Assembly: GCF_000276665.1 (NCBI RefSeq)
Contig: NW_004955404.1
Coordinates: 33,837,649-33,901,648, forward strand
Source: Chinchilla lanigera
Taxonomy: Eukaryota; Chordata; Mammalia; Rodentia; Chinchillidae
Direction: 5' to 3'
DNA: 64,000 nt
Made by a program: the position numbers and the translations under genes. The notes under the pieces are model-generated. The model was not told the DNA's origin. It saw only the letters and a list, made by a program, of their open reading frames with translations, and did not search any database. Shown piece by piece: positions 50,640 through 63,218 of this stretch (position 1 is its first letter; every line of letters begins with the position of its first letter).

Positions 50640-50758
50640 CAGATCATTCATTCACTCATTCATTCATTCATTCATTCATTTCTGGTGCTGGAACACAAAC
50701 TCATGGCCTCACACATACTAGGTCAGTACTCTATCACTGAGCCATATCCTCAGCCTTG
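50640..50758 (-). mobile_element. (ATTC)n repeat and degraded ID SINE
   Basis: About eight ATTC/ACTC-type tetramers (50646-50680) lead into a reversed, degraded ID (TCTGGTGCTGGAACACAAAC to GAGCCATATCCTCAGCC). Confidence 0.65.
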
Positions 50759-50999
50759 ATATCTATTTACCGGACTGCTACACATCTTTAACTACTATAT
50801 GGGCACTATTATAAACAACTAAAATCAAATACATAACTAACTGTACCTAATCCTGTATTTAGTGAATTTCTCTGGACTCCAAAACAAAGCAAAACTATAT
50901 AATATATTGGAATATTATACCAGTTTCCTCATTAATTTCTCTGTCTACAATTTTGTCAGTCTCTATATCTATCTTCTTTTATTTCACCTATAAAAAATG

Positions 51000-52150
51000 C
51001 TATAAAACTTACCCAGTTTTAAATCCTTCAGAGGATCCTCCTTGTCTTCGTAAAAAAATTCTAATATACTAGTCCTTCTTCATCTGATCCTTGCTAACTA
51101 CTTCCTTTACTATGTGCTTAAGTGGAAACTCTTCCAGCCAGAATAAATACTTGCCATTCCTTAAATATGCTGTTTTCTCTTAAATGTTTATGTCCTTAGA
51201 TTTTCCTTAACCCATTTAGGAAATTCCTTGCTCTTTCCCTTTCAACCCAGGAAATTATTGTTTGCCTTTTAAAATAAATTTAGCACCAATTCTTAACATA
51301 TTCCAGCAAATCTCTCTTGCACCATCAAGTTCCCTTTCTCTACTGGATTACCCCTAAAACTAAGCAAATATGCCCTATCTCCCATTACCAAGACAACAAC
51401 ATTCCCCTCACCACAGTACTCCTTGGCTGCACTACATTTCTCTGCTCCCCTTTAGTATATGACACCAATACAGTCTCTGTTCCATACTAGTCCATGTAAA
51501 CTATTCTTATCAAAGTCCTTGATGCCCAGCCTAGTGGTTATTTCTGCATATCTTTCCTGACAGCATGATTTGACAAAGCTGACAACTTCATTCTCCTCTG
51601 GCTTCCAGGATACTCCTCTGGTTTTCCTTCTCATTACAATGGACACTCTTAAGCTCCTTGACCTCCTTTGCTGGGTTCTCCTCTATCTATTTCGAAATGT
51701 TAGGTCACCTCTTAACTTGATTTATGGCCCTTTTCTCTCCCTAGATGTCATCAAATCTCATGGCTCTACATGCCATCTATGGCTGAAGTGTATTTAGATA
51801 GATATACCATCATGGACTCTCCCCTAAACTCTAATTGACAATCCACTTAGGAATCTAACAGGAATCTAAAATTTAGTATGTTTGAAAGAGAACTTATGCT
51901 TTACCTCCCAGATCAGTTTTCTCTCAGCCTTCCACTTCTCAATCAATGGCTCTCGTGGAATCTCACATTCGGCAATAAACTACTGTCTTCTGCTTTTGCC
52001 TTAGTCCCTCTACGACTTCTGTGCTACTCTGAATACAAAAATCAGGACATATAACACCAACTGTCCAAAATCTCCCAATGATATTAACAAACAGTGGTGA
52101 TGTACCTGACCCAGTCCATTTCTTACTTCTGTGTAGCCCATGAATTAATA
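51000..52150 (+). mobile_element. Probable L2 LINE relic
   Basis: Pyrimidine-rich sequence with L2-like phrases: CCTTAGATTTTCCTTAACCC, GGACACTCTTAAGCTCC, GGAATCTAACAGGAATC, TTGAAAGAGAACTTATGC, CACTTCTCAATCAATGG. Diverged; boundaries approximate. Confidence 0.5.
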
Positions 52151-52315
52151 ATGGGTTTTATATTTCTACGTTTTGAAAAAAGACAATATCAATAAAAACT
52201 CAAAAAACCAAGAACAAACAAGAATACATGACAGGCCAGATACGGCCCACAAAGCATTTAATACTGCCTAGTCCTTTTAGAGAAAGTTTGGTGACTACTA
52301 TTTTATTTGCTTTTT

Positions 52316-52462
52316 GTTTTGTTTTTTGAGACAGGGTCTCACTATGCAGGTCAGACTGGCCTTGAATTCATTATGTAGCCTATGCTGGCCTCAAACTCAC
52401 AATGACCTTCCTGCCTTTAATCTCACTACTTGGGATTACAGGATGTGCCACAACACCCAGTA
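52316..52462 (-). mobile_element. B1 SINE
   Basis: TTTTTTGAGACAGGGTCTCAC to GGATGTGCCACAACACCCAG, diverged reverse B1 with internal duplication. Confidence 0.85.
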
Positions 52463-54550
52463 TGTTGAGTATTTAAAGAAAAACAAAACAAAACAAAAAC
52501 CATTGTTAAGTGACTCTGTTATATGACCTTAAAGATGTATTTGTTTTTTGATCAAGTTCATCACTTGAAAAGGGGACCTCCTTAAAAAGGACTCTGTTAT
52601 GTTAATGGTTATATCCAACATGCAGCCACATCCCTCATGCTATTTTACAAATCAAGAATATGCTACCTCTAGGGAAAATAAAATATACTTTCCAAGTTAT
52701 AGCTTGTACAACTTCAACTAACTTCTAAATTCAATTCCTCAGTGACAAAGGAACTGGGAAGGTACTCTAAAAAGGAACCTCTAATAAGGAACCCACAGGT
52801 CTCTACCAAGAAATAAACAAAATGAGTTTCAGGCATTTGAAAGCTGATAGGCAAGATGAATGAAGAGAAAAGGAATAAAGACATGGAGTAAGCATTGGAC
52901 GGGGATGAAAGTGTAAAGCTAACACCTTTCTACTATCAGGAAGTTTGGCCTGAGCCAAACCTTTCTAGGTTTTCTCAGAGCTCATTTTCACTGATCCAGG
53001 CATCAGTGTCTTTTCAGTTGTCATGGTCCTGTTTGATCCTATTTAGACAACAGGAATCAAATCAACACAGTAAGAAGCATAACATGATCAAATGAACAAT
53101 TAAAGGACTTAGAGTACAATAAAGTCACATGTCAAACATTGGTACTGCTGCCAAAGTGACATGAGAAGTTAAAATATGCCAAAGTGACATATTTTCTAAC
53201 AAAAAAAAAGACTTTAATGAACAGAAGAAGAAAATCACTGACATCAACTCTTCCCTTTTTTGTGACGTAAGTTTAGACTTTATTAGTAACAATAATAAAA
53301 AGCTTACACTTCTCGGCTCCCCATCTCATATACGTAGGGGTGGTCATGCTGTGTAATCCAGTCAACTGAGGTCACTGGCTTTAGTTCTGGGGAACTCTTT
53401 AGAGAGATTCACTCATGATCTATGTCTTCTTTTCTAATCACCCTTCTCCTTATTGTAACATGAACACAACACTGGAGACAGATCAACTACCTTAAGATTC
53501 TGAGGTGAGCATCATATGTTCAAGATATTCATCACATGTTTAAAAAGTTAAAAGGAATGTGGGCTCTTAATGATACCTAGCCGTAACCGTGCCAGGTGTC
53601 TTCTGTCACCAGCAGCCACCATTTTCCAAGTCTGATGCTAACTGTCGAACATAATCCCTGAAACCTTGGATAGCTGGTTCACTCTCTTTCAAGAGCAGAA
53701 ATAACCAACAAAATTCCCATCACTTAACTATCCAGAGCTATTTAAATGTATCCAAATGACAGGAACCTCAGTAACTTAAAACCAGGCCATTTAAATGTTA
53801 AGTAGCAATAACAGTCTCACACACAGCAGAAATCTACCTTCCCTGTAACTTCCAACCAGTCCAGGAAGGGAAATTTCTTTTTGTAATAGTAATATATGAT
53901 TATTTTCATCTTTGTAGACCTGAAAATGCTTTGGAAAATGCTAGTGAATGGCTAAAAATATTCTTTAATGGATTCCAGACTCTCACTTCTCACATTTTAA
54001 CATCTCTGAAATTACAGTGCATCTTATAATTTATGGCACATAACAGCTCAACTGGCAGTTTTTGTTAAAATACATGTGACGGTCCATCTTATAATTGAGA
54101 TTTGACTTATGGAAGACTAATTTTTCTAAAATACATCATTTCTTCATATCTTTGGCTGCAAGTATCTTACTACTAAGGCCTCTCCAAGCAGAATAAGTGT
54201 AGTACTTATTTAACAGGCAAAACACTGGAATACCATAGTAGAATACCATAGCTACTCTGCAAAGAATCTGAAAGTGCATCTAGCTAAACCAAATATTTAC
54301 ATACATATGTATCAAAGAATAGATATGTACGTGTGTGTACATGAAAGAATGTTCACAGAGATTCAGAAAAGAAATGTCTAAAGAAAGTCAATCCTACACT
54401 ATGGCAGCAGAAGTTACAAGCTGTGTGCCTATTATGGTGGAAGCGCATGGACAGACTGGTAGATACACAGACAGAACTGTTAAGAGCTGGCATCCAAGGA
54501 ATAGAGTGCATATAATAACCTGCATGATTTTTCAGATAGCTGAACAGGGA
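52463..54550 (-). other. PIBF1 intron 2: no recognised feature
   Basis: About 2 kb of intron without a secure repeat assignment. A MER-like stretch near 53330-53440 was considered but not placed. Short open frames look incidental. Confidence 0.4.
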
Positions 54551-54551
54551 T

Positions 54552-54656
54552 GAAGGGTAGTTCAGTGGTAAAGTGCTTGTCCAAAACATGCAGAGCCTTG
54601 AGTTTGATTTCCAGTACCACCAAAACAAACCCCAAAAACTAAAAAAAAAAAAAAAC
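54552..54656 (+). mobile_element. ID SINE
   Basis: GATGAAGGGTAGTTCAGTGG to GAGTTTGATTTCCAGTACC and an A-rich tail. Diverged. Confidence 0.75.
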
Positions 54657-55137
54657 AATTAAATCACTGAATAGAAAAAGAAATAAAGCATAAAACGAAG
54701 TATATAACTTACATTTTTGTGAAGAGAAAATTAAAAATATCCATTTTTAAAATTACATGTAAACAAAAGGACAATCATTCAAACAGTTGCACAGAATGAC
54801 AGAAAAGAAAAGGAGCTATGGAAATAAAAAAAGGATAAATATACAAAAAGGAAACAATGACCTTGCAAGAATCACTGATTATTATGTATCAACAACTCAG
54901 GCATATGACTAATTTAGTCTCCTACACCTGTAGTCTAACTAGAAAACCACCTCAAAAAACTATTAAGCACTGGGGGAGGGGGTGTACAAAAAATAAGATA
55001 GTGCAGTATAGTTATAAGTATACTGTTTATAATTAATCATAATAATAACATAACACTACATTTTATAATACATAAGATGTTTATGACCCTACATGAACTA
55101 AGCTTCCCGACAATTCTATGAAGTAAATATAGTACAT
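54657..55137 (-). other. PIBF1 intron 2: AT-rich, no recognised feature
   Basis: Plain intron. Confidence 0.5.
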
Positions 55138-55238
55138 TATTATTATTATTATTATTATTTTTGGAACCAGGACTAGAACTCAGGACCTCGCACTTGCCAG
55201 GTAGGCACCATGATGCTGAGCCATACACCCCTGGCCCC
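55138..55238 (-). mobile_element. (ATT)n repeat and ID SINE
   Basis: Seven ATT units (to about 55158) lead into a reversed ID (GGAACCAGGACTAGAACTCAG to GAGCCATACACCCCTGGCCCC). The ATT run replaces the expected T-run tail. Confidence 0.8.
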
Positions 55239-55507
55239 TTATAGTACCATTATTATTTTATATGCTATCAAGGATTTAAAAAAGTGAAGGAAATTGTCTA
55301 AGGCAAGGTTGGAACTCAATTCGAAATTATGTACCTAGAATTGTAACTGTGATCTGTTACACTAGACAGCCTGTCATGAATCCATCCCCATTTCTGTAAC
55401 ATAAACCTTAAAAATAAGAAAAGCTATTGATAATCAAGTACATTGCAAGTGAAAAACAAACGAGGCCAAAAAAAAAATGTAGGTGCTGATGTAGTAAACA
55501 CAACACT

Positions 55508-55911
55508 TGTTATGGTTTGTGTCTAGATGTCCCCCCAAAGCCTCATGTAGTCATGGGGGAGAGAGGGCTTTTCAAGAGGTAGCTGGATCCAAGAGTGTGT
55601 GATGCTGGGATCCAAGGTATGTGGTTACTAAATCAGTCCACTGACTGGTTTGGCAGAGCTATGGCTAGAATTTAGAATGTGAGTACCCACCCTAGGGCAG
55701 GCTGCCTGAATAAAATATGAGGACAGAAAGAGGGCTAATGTGCTCTCATGGCCCGTTTGCCATGGACTGTTTCTCCTTTACCAGGACACCCTGCCTTGGA
55801 GCCGGCAGACTATGGACTGGAACCTCTACATACTGTGAGCCAAATAAACTTTCTCCTTTAACTTTGGATGTTGGGTATTTTATCTCAGTAACAAGAAAAG
55901 TAAGTAAGACA
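55508..55911 (+). mobile_element. MaLR-type solo LTR (family copy 3)
   Basis: Starts TGTTATGGTTTGTGTCTAG, ends GAAAAGTAAGTAAGACA (404 bp). It contains CCCCCCAAAGCCTCATG and GTGAGCCAAATAAACTTTC. Imperfect 5-bp flanks ACACT/GCACT. Closest in length and ends to copy 1. Confidence 0.82.
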
Positions 55912-56767
55912 GCACTTAACCACTTACCAGTCCAATTATTTAAATACAGAGTGACCCAAAACTAGGTATTTTTCATTAGTTTTTATACATAACATAAACT
56001 ACAAAACAATTTTATCAAATTTATTCAATACAAGAATTGACTGACTGAAATGACACCTGCCTGAGAGATGCTTGGGATAGTTAGAACGTAAATAAACGTG
56101 CTGCCTGAGCGACGCTTGGGGTAAACTGTTAAGTGGTTAATGAAATATCTGTTTACTGAGCAAGTGAATTATTGAACGGAATATTAACTCAGGCCCTTTC
56201 CAGTGAGTCGCATTAAAGGAAATCTTGAGAAGTAGAGATACATGAGCCAAAGCACTATGCAGCAAAAGAAAGAGGAGAAAAATAATAGGCACAGGAACCT
56301 AGTGGGTCCACTGCTAATGTACCAAATGGCCTAACCTAGGGAGATGACTATGTAGGACACCTAAAAGGAAATGCTTGGATATTCACTTCTGCAGAGTATG
56401 GGCTTCAGATTTGCTAGATGTGAATCCTACCTGGCTCCTTCACTTCCATCTGGATGGCTTTGGGTTTGCTATTAACCACCCTGAGGTTTTGTTTCATCAA
56501 GAGCAAAACAAGGATCAGTCATGCATTTAAAAATGTGACAGGTAGTGTTCTAAACGTTAGAGATACAACAGCAATACAAATATATCCCTGTTCTCTTATC
56601 CTTATAGTCTATTAAGAGATAATACCAAAAAAATTAAGTCCGGTAGGCCTACAGAAATATACTCTGTCTATCTAATCTTTGTTAAGGTTAGTGAAAACTT
56701 CACCAGGTTTTACAGTAACTACTCTATAAATATAAATGATCACACATGGCAAAAAAAATAAAAAAAG
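55912..56767 (-). other. PIBF1 intron 2: MIR- and L2-like remnants
   Basis: About 56410-56520 (GTGAATCCTACCTGGCTCC, CTGAGGTTTTGTTTCATC) resembles forward MIR. About 56540-56640 (AGTGTTCTAAACGTTAGAG, TATCCCTGTTCTCTTATCC) resembles L2. Confidence 0.5.
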
Positions 56768-56973
56768 GACTAGGACAGTGATGGTGAACCTTTTAGAAAC
56801 TGAGTGCCAAAACTGCAACCCAAAACCCACTTATTTATCACAAATTGCCAACAATGCAATTAAATGTGAATGTTCAGCTGCTGGCGCAATGCTGAACTTG
56901 GCTCCCATGCAGAAAAGGCTTTGTGTATCCACTGTGGCATGTGTGCCATAGGTTTGCCACCACTGGGCTAGGA
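56768..56973 (+). mobile_element. Short hAT-type DNA transposon with 8-bp target duplication
   Basis: The 190-bp element 56776-56965 has terminal inverted repeats CAGTGATGGTGAACCT (left) and CAGTGGTGGCAAACCT (right, reversed). It is flanked by GACTAGGA (56768-56775) and GGCTAGGA (56966-56973), an 8-bp duplication diagnostic of hAT. No transposase is encoded. The family is non-autonomous and its name is not certain to me. Confidence 0.85.
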
Positions 56974-57406
56974 CAACCTTATCTGGGTGGCAAACATCAC
57001 CAAGATGAAGACTATACATGAATTTATAACTCTTAATATGACATAGTAATTATCAACAACAACAAACAAGACACAGTAATCAGCAAATTAAAAAGTACCA
57101 ACCAAAGAAACCAAAGGGCAAAGGACAATATAGATTGAATAATGTAATTATGATCTTGATTTTTTCTTACCAAACTAATCACATCAGGGTCGGTGAAGCA
57201 GACAACAGCTTGGTTACAAATTATACCTAAGAAAATCTACACCTCACACAATGCTAGAAGTTAAAAATTGAGCCTACAGAATATACCTGTTCTCATATTT
57301 AAATCACCCTGTCTTTCAAAGTATTAGAAGGCTGTCCTGGACTAAGTATATTATTTATCTATAGCTTAAAGAAAATATATAATTTTTATTTACCTGTGGC
57401 TTAAAG
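56974..57406 (-). other. PIBF1 intron 2: no recognised feature
   Basis: Plain AT-rich intron. Confidence 0.5.
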
Positions 57407-58665
<1,259 letters not shown>

Positions 58666-59559
58666 CTGTAGAATAAAAATTATGAACTTAAATATACTGA
58701 GGCACTAATAGAAAGCAAAGTATATTAATGAGATACTAAAGATTCCCTCAGTAACAACTTAGAGAACCCCAAATCTAAGACAGATTGCTACAGTAAATGA
58801 ATGCTAAATAAAACAGATTCATTCAAACCTACCAAAAACCCAGCCCTTACTGTTTTCCAGTGCTGAGGATGGAACCCAGGACCTAAAGCACTCCAGGCAA
58901 ATGCACTGAGTAACGAATTACATCTTCAGTCCCCTAAACTCAGGGCTCTCAATTAAAAAGAAAGAAAAAGTTCCCGAAGCAGAAATCTTAGTTGGAAGAT
59001 ACACACACAAAAGTAAGACATAAAGGTCAGAGCCCATTAGTAACCAAGAATGCACCTAAAAAGCAACACAAAGTTGAAGAGAAATCACTTCTGAGTTAGA
59101 TTAAGTTATACAGAAGTAGGACTCGGAATCTTGAAGGATTTAAAGAGGTGCAGTAAAATCAGGAAACTATGCAGGTGCTGACAGCGGAAAACAGTGGCTG
59201 TAGCAAATCTTTGTGAATTAGAATAGTGACTTCCCTAGACCTCTACACACACTTAATGGCAGAACTGGACGGCCTTAAACGTGAAGCATCAATGAAGCTT
59301 TTGTTGTTGTTGTTGTTTGTTTTTAATGGGGACGCAATGAGACAGGCATTTTTGATGAGCTAGATAGTAGAAAAAAGACAAGAAGGAAAAAGGAAAAAGC
59401 TCAACTACTCTACACATAATGCCTCAGCCTTTCATAAGAATGTTAGCAATCCCCGTGTAGTAAGCGATACGCTAAGTTATGGTACTCTCTCGTGTCTTCT
59501 TAAAAGGAGGAGCGTAGAGAGGAAGGGTCCTTTTTAAGGGGAAGGGGGTAAGACAGCAG
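58666..59559 (-). other. PIBF1 intron 1: one old ID-like fragment
   Basis: 58855-58935 (CAGTGCTGAGGATGGAACCC, GACCTAAAGCACTCCAGGC) is a degraded reverse ID. The remainder is plain intron rising in GC towards the CpG island. Confidence 0.5.
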
Positions 59560-59589
59560 AAATGGAAAACAATCCTTCTCCTGGATTAC

Positions 59590-59980
59590 CAAGACGCAGG
59601 GATGCGGCTGCCCGCACGATCGGCGTACACCGACCCCCAAACTCGGCAACAACGGGGGCCCCTCGCCCCGCGCGGAAGACGCGGGCACGACCGCGAGCTA
59701 CCTCCACAGCTTCCACGCTGGACATCCAGAGCCGGCCCCGCCACCACCTCCGACGCCTTGGGGAACCGAACGCGCCTCCAGTCAGCGGCTCTGGGGCAGT
59801 CCCTCCGCTAGCAGCCTTCGGGGCGGTTAGCAGCCGTAACCACGACAACCAGCCGGCGCCGCCGGGAGGACGCGGGGAGCGCAAGTGCAGCCGCCGGAAC
59901 GCAGGCCGCCGGGAGCCTCGCCGGCGCGGGAAGCAGTGCAGGCCGGGAGCGCGAGTCTAGACTCAGACTCCGCCGGGCTA
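59590..59980 (-). other. PIBF1: PIBF1 first, non-coding exon (location approximate)
   Basis: Exon 2 begins with 5' UTR directly after a good acceptor, so an upstream non-coding exon is inferred. The CpG island offers two possible minus-strand donors, GAG|GTAGCT (exon end 59702) and TTG|GTAATC (exon end 59590). The transcript start should lie near or just left of the ETS/CRE site at 59983. Transcript data are needed to choose between them. Confidence 0.45.
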
Positions 59981-59982
59981 GA

Positions 59983-59997
59983 CCGGAAGTGACGTCA
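59983..59997 (+). promoter_or_regulatory. Composite ETS/CRE site
   Basis: The sequence CCGGAAGTGACGTCA joins a perfect ETS core (CCGGAAGT, 59983-59990) to a perfect palindromic CRE (TGACGTCA, 59990-59997), sharing one T. This arrangement is typical of CpG-island housekeeping promoters bound by GABP/ELK-type ETS factors and CREB/ATF. It lies about 190 bp upstream of the DIS3 ATG. Binding is inferred. Confidence 0.8.
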
Positions 59998-59999
59998 TC

Positions 60000-60014
60000 C
60001 CCGCCCCGCCCAAT
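60000..60014 (+). promoter_or_regulatory. GC boxes and CCAAT box
   Basis: CCCGCCCCGCCC (Sp1/KLF-type GC boxes) runs directly into CCCAAT (CCAAT box, NF-Y type; the CCAAT is at 60010-60014). Their position next to the ETS/CRE site supports core promoter function. Motif match only. Confidence 0.6.
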
Positions 60015-60185
60015 CGTCGCGGCCGGCGGAGGGCCAACCAGCATCCGGCTCGGCGTTTTCCCGCGAGTGGGGCGCGCTAACTTCCTGGGACGTGAAGAAG
60101 CGAGCCCCCGGGGTGGGACGGAAGGGTAACTCCGCCAGTAGGGTGCTGTGGCCGGTCGGGAGTCCGCCGCGGACCGCGAGGCAAG

Positions 60186-60413
60186 ATGCTCAAGTCTAAG
60201 ACGTTCTTAAAGAAGACCCGGACAGGCGGCGTGCTGAAGATCGTGCGCGAGCACTACCTGCGCGATGACATCGGCTGCGGCGCCCCCGGCTGCGCGGAGT
60301 GCGGCGGGGCGCACGGAGGGCCGGCGCTGGAGCCGCAGCCGCAGGACCAGGCCAGCAGCCTCTGGCCGCGGCCGCACTACCTGCTGCCCGACACCAACGT
60401 GTTGCTGCACCAG
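60186..60413 (+). CDS. DIS3: DIS3 exon 1 (residues 1-76; CR3 motif, start of PIN)
   Basis: The ATG at 60186 has A at -3 and gives MLKSKTFLKKTRTGGVLKIV, the DIS3 N-terminus. 228 bp (76 codons) end ...LLPDTNVLLHQ at a CAG|GTGCGT donor. The CR3 cysteines C31, C36 and C39 lie in DDIGCGAPGCAECGGAH; in the family this motif helps anchor DIS3 to the exosome core and supports endonuclease activity. D69 of the PIN site is in LLPDTN. The exon lies in the CpG island and is very GC-rich. Confidence 0.97.
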
Positions 60414-60560
60414 GTGCGTCGGCTGGCGGGCGTGTGGCGGACAGGGAAACTGAGGCCCGGGAGGCGGGTGTGTGACAGTCACGGACTCAGGAGAGGCACG
60501 CCGCATCGGGATCCGCGCTTACTCCCTCCCGGGCCGGCGCTCTTTTTCTTGTGACTTTTC

Positions 60561-60962
60561 TCCCCCTTCAGTTTTTGGAGGTTTTAAAAAAGTTTTAGAC
60601 ACGTTAATTTTCTAACTCCTGGTGTCTCTTCTACCTTAGATTATAAGTGCCTGGAAGCCGGGGACCTGGGCTTCTGAGGCTTGCAGCTTGCGACTCCCAG
60701 GCAGCTTGTAAGTGCCTACGAACAGAAACCATGTGGGCCACTTATTTCTGTATGAGTAGCCTTAATACTACCAAGTTTTAGTTTTTTTCTATGTGCTTAT
60801 TGCATAGGCCTGAAGGGCTGAGTGACTGTTGTCACTTTTTATACAGCAGAGTAACTCCATGGCTTAATATATAGTGAATGTTTTTAAACTTGACAGTTTT
60901 GTTTGACAGAAGCAATTTCTAAATGAAAATAGGAAAAAGTAACTTTCGTTTTTCTTTTGAAG
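60561..60962 (+). other. DIS3 intron 1, 3' part: no recognised feature
   Basis: Intronic sequence leaving the CpG island, ending in a T-rich acceptor tract. Confidence 0.6.
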
Positions 60963-61120
60963 ATTGATGTGCTCGAGGACCCTGCCATCAGGAATGTAAT
61001 TGTGCTACAAACAGTTCTCCAAGAAGTGAGAAATCGGAGTGCCCCTGTATATAAAAGAATTCGGGATGTGACTAATAACCAAGAAAAGCATTTTTATACC
61101 TTCACTAATGAGCACCATAG
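60963..61120 (+). CDS. DIS3: DIS3 exon 2 (residues 77-129; PIN domain)
   Basis: A 158-bp exon: acceptor TTTTGAAG|ATT, donor CATAG|GTAAGA. It encodes IDVLEDPAIRNVIVLQTVLQ through TFTNEHH plus two bases. E97 of the PIN active site is in LQEVRN. Phase is 0 in and 2 out. Sequence is nearly identical to the human protein as recalled. Confidence 0.97.
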
Positions 61121-61177
61121 GTAAGAGAAGTGTATAAAGCATCACAAAAGCATAACTAGCTACATTTTTTGTTGTTG

Positions 61178-61318
61178 TTGTCTTTTTGAGAGGGGGGCAG
61201 TTCAGGCTGGCCTTGAGCTCACTTTGCAGCCCAGGCTGGTCTAGAACTTGCAATGATCCTCCGGCCTCAGCCTCCCCAGTACTGGGATTACAAGCGTGCA
61301 CCACCACGCCTGGCCTCT
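61178..61318 (-). mobile_element. B1 SINE in DIS3 intron 2
   Basis: CTTTTTGAGAGGGGGGCAG to GCGTGCACCACCACGCCTGG, reverse B1 with internal duplication and little divergence. The 5'-most motif (GACAGGGTC...) is partly lost. Confidence 0.92.
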
Positions 61319-61769
61319 AAATTTGAAAGATGATTCCTAGGTGTAATTTGTGACATTGTTGAAGATAAACCATGGTTTCCTATGCCTTTTTATTCTTACA
61401 CAGCTGCCTGGGACATAGTGCTCAGTGGATCTCACTAAGGTCACCTAGGCATTGAGGAGGTCAAACATAGAACCAAGATCTACTAACTCTTAGGCTATAA
61501 CACTAGTTACTTTTATTTCCACAGTGTATTCATTTTTAAATGCACATGGTTTAACATGTGATCAGCAATAGACTCTTGAAAGGTGAGATAAGCATAGCTT
61601 CTTAGAATGCTGTATTATGTGAATAACCAATACAGGGTAATGCAATAAAGAAGATGAGTTTGTGAAGGAAAGATTTAACAGCATAAGTTAGATTTATTCT
61701 TAATGGGCTCTAAATTTCTTACATCTGAATCACACTGAAGGTTAGATGAAGGTTTTTCTTTTTGAACCA
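61319..61769 (+). other. DIS3 intron 2: possible MIR remnant
   Basis: About 61395-61500 (GCCTGGGACATAGTGCTCAG, then CCTAGGCATTGAGG) resembles MIR. Otherwise plain intron. Confidence 0.4.
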
Positions 61770-61905
61770 GGGTTTCATTATGTAGTTCAGGCTGGCCTTG
61801 AATTCACTATGTAGCCCAAGCTGGCCTCTAACTGGGGTAATTCTCCTGCCTCAACCTCCCAAGTGCTGGGATTACAGGTGTGCACCACCATGCCTGTCTT
61901 TTTTT
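61770..61905 (-). mobile_element. B1 SINE in DIS3 intron 2
   Basis: CCAGGGTTTCATTATGTAG to GTGCACCACCATGCCTGTC, reverse B1 with internal duplication. Confidence 0.92.
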
Positions 61906-62169
61906 GTTTGCTTGTTTTGTTTTTGGTGAGTTTGAAGACCTTTGAATTCGATGTGTAGTCTTCAAAAATGCAATATTGCCTATTTCTGATTTTACATTAA
62001 TAATCTGTGGTGGGTGTCTGTGGCACTTCATCAGTTTCTCAGGCTTGACCCTGTTGACACCTTGGGCTGGGTAGTACTTTGTTGTGGCCAAGCTGTTGTG
62101 TATATTGTAGGACGTTTACCTGCATCCAGGACCTCTGCCTACTACATGAAAAAAACAGTCTCCCCCCCA

Positions 62170-62275
62170 CCATCATCAGTGAGTTGTAACATGTAGCGCT
62201 TCCAGACATCGCCATGTGATTCTCTGGTAGAGGGGTCGGGGGAACTGCACGTTCAACCGCTGATTGAGAACCACT
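62170..62275 (-). mobile_element. Possible hAT transposon end
   Basis: TTGAGAACCACTGG (its reverse is CAGTGGTTCTCAA) is the terminal repeat shared by hAT-Charlie elements (MER5/MER20-like). Only one end is clear; the other was not found. Confidence 0.45.
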
Positions 62276-63067
62276 GGATTAGACTATAGATTGTAGTAAT
62301 GAAATCCCATCATATTGTGTACAATTAAAAAAAAAAATAATTTCTTAAATTTTTTATAGCACAAAATTAAATATTGCTCTTATAAGGAACACCAATAAAG
62401 CACTTGCAGATTTTTATGCATTGTACCTTTTTGGTACTGGTAACAGGAAAATTATTTGCTTTTCAGTGCCAAAAGATTAAGTTTTGGCAGAGTATGTTCA
62501 TCAGATTCCTGATTGGTTGGCAATTTTGTTTGTTCAAGTAATATAAATAGGCCCTAGTACTGGGATTTGTGGCAAGACTTTTAAGGATAATAGCAATTCT
62601 CATCTAAGATTTTTTTACTCAAGTCGTTAAAACTAAATTCAAGTCTATCACCGTATCTTTCACTGATAAGCTTAAGGCATTAGCAGGTACATTTAATGGT
62701 GGAGAATAAAAATAATTCTTAAAATCTATCAGATAAGTCTAAAATTGAGTCTCTTTAGACACCAGAGGCTATTATACTGAATTTTGTTATTGTGCTTAAA
62801 TCTGGATTCGAAGAACAAGAAGAAATAGGTAAATGCAGTCATGGTTCTGAGTGGATAGTCCTAGAGGGACCATGCAGTATCAACTCTATCTGATCTTTCC
62901 TTATCTACTTAGTCTTTGCCTTTTATTGAATGTTTACCATGGATAATTTATGGTTAGGAACTTACATAAATCCACAGTTCGAATGAATTGTGGAAGAATG
63001 AAGTGTTAACATCTATAGAGTTTATTAGTTTGTTTCAACAAGCTGTTTATTTATTAATTTATTAATT
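62276..63067 (+). other. DIS3 intron 2: no recognised feature
   Basis: AT-rich intronic sequence. Confidence 0.55.
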
Positions 63068-63218
63068 TTTTGTCTTTTTGAGACAGGGTCTGCCTATGCA
63101 GTCCAGGCTGGCCTTGAGCTCACTTTGTAGCCAAGGCTGGCCTCAAACTCACAACAATCCTCCTGCCTCAGCCTCCCGAGTACTAGGATTACAGGCATGC
63201 ACCACCACTCCCAGCTCA
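63068..63218 (-). mobile_element. B1 SINE in DIS3 intron 2
   Basis: TTGTCTTTTTGAGACAGGGTC to GCATGCACCACCACTCCCAGC, full reverse B1 with internal duplication. Confidence 0.95.

Larger units (their letters stand above)
59560..60560. promoter_or_regulatory. CpG island; bidirectional PIBF1/DIS3 promoter
   Basis: About 1 kb of GC-rich sequence with very frequent CpG stands out from the AT-rich remainder. It spans the inferred PIBF1 5' end, DIS3 exon 1 and the start of DIS3 intron 1. No TATA box is obvious, consistent with a housekeeping divergent promoter. The many open frames across it on both strands are a by-product of GC richness; only DIS3 exon 1 is coding. Confidence 0.9.

Noticed and set aside
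59534..60554. Several overlapping open frames of 62-132 codons on both strands in the CpG island
   Set aside because: GC-rich sequence lacks stop codons by composition. Only the frame beginning at 60186 matches a protein (DIS3), and it is coding only to 60413.
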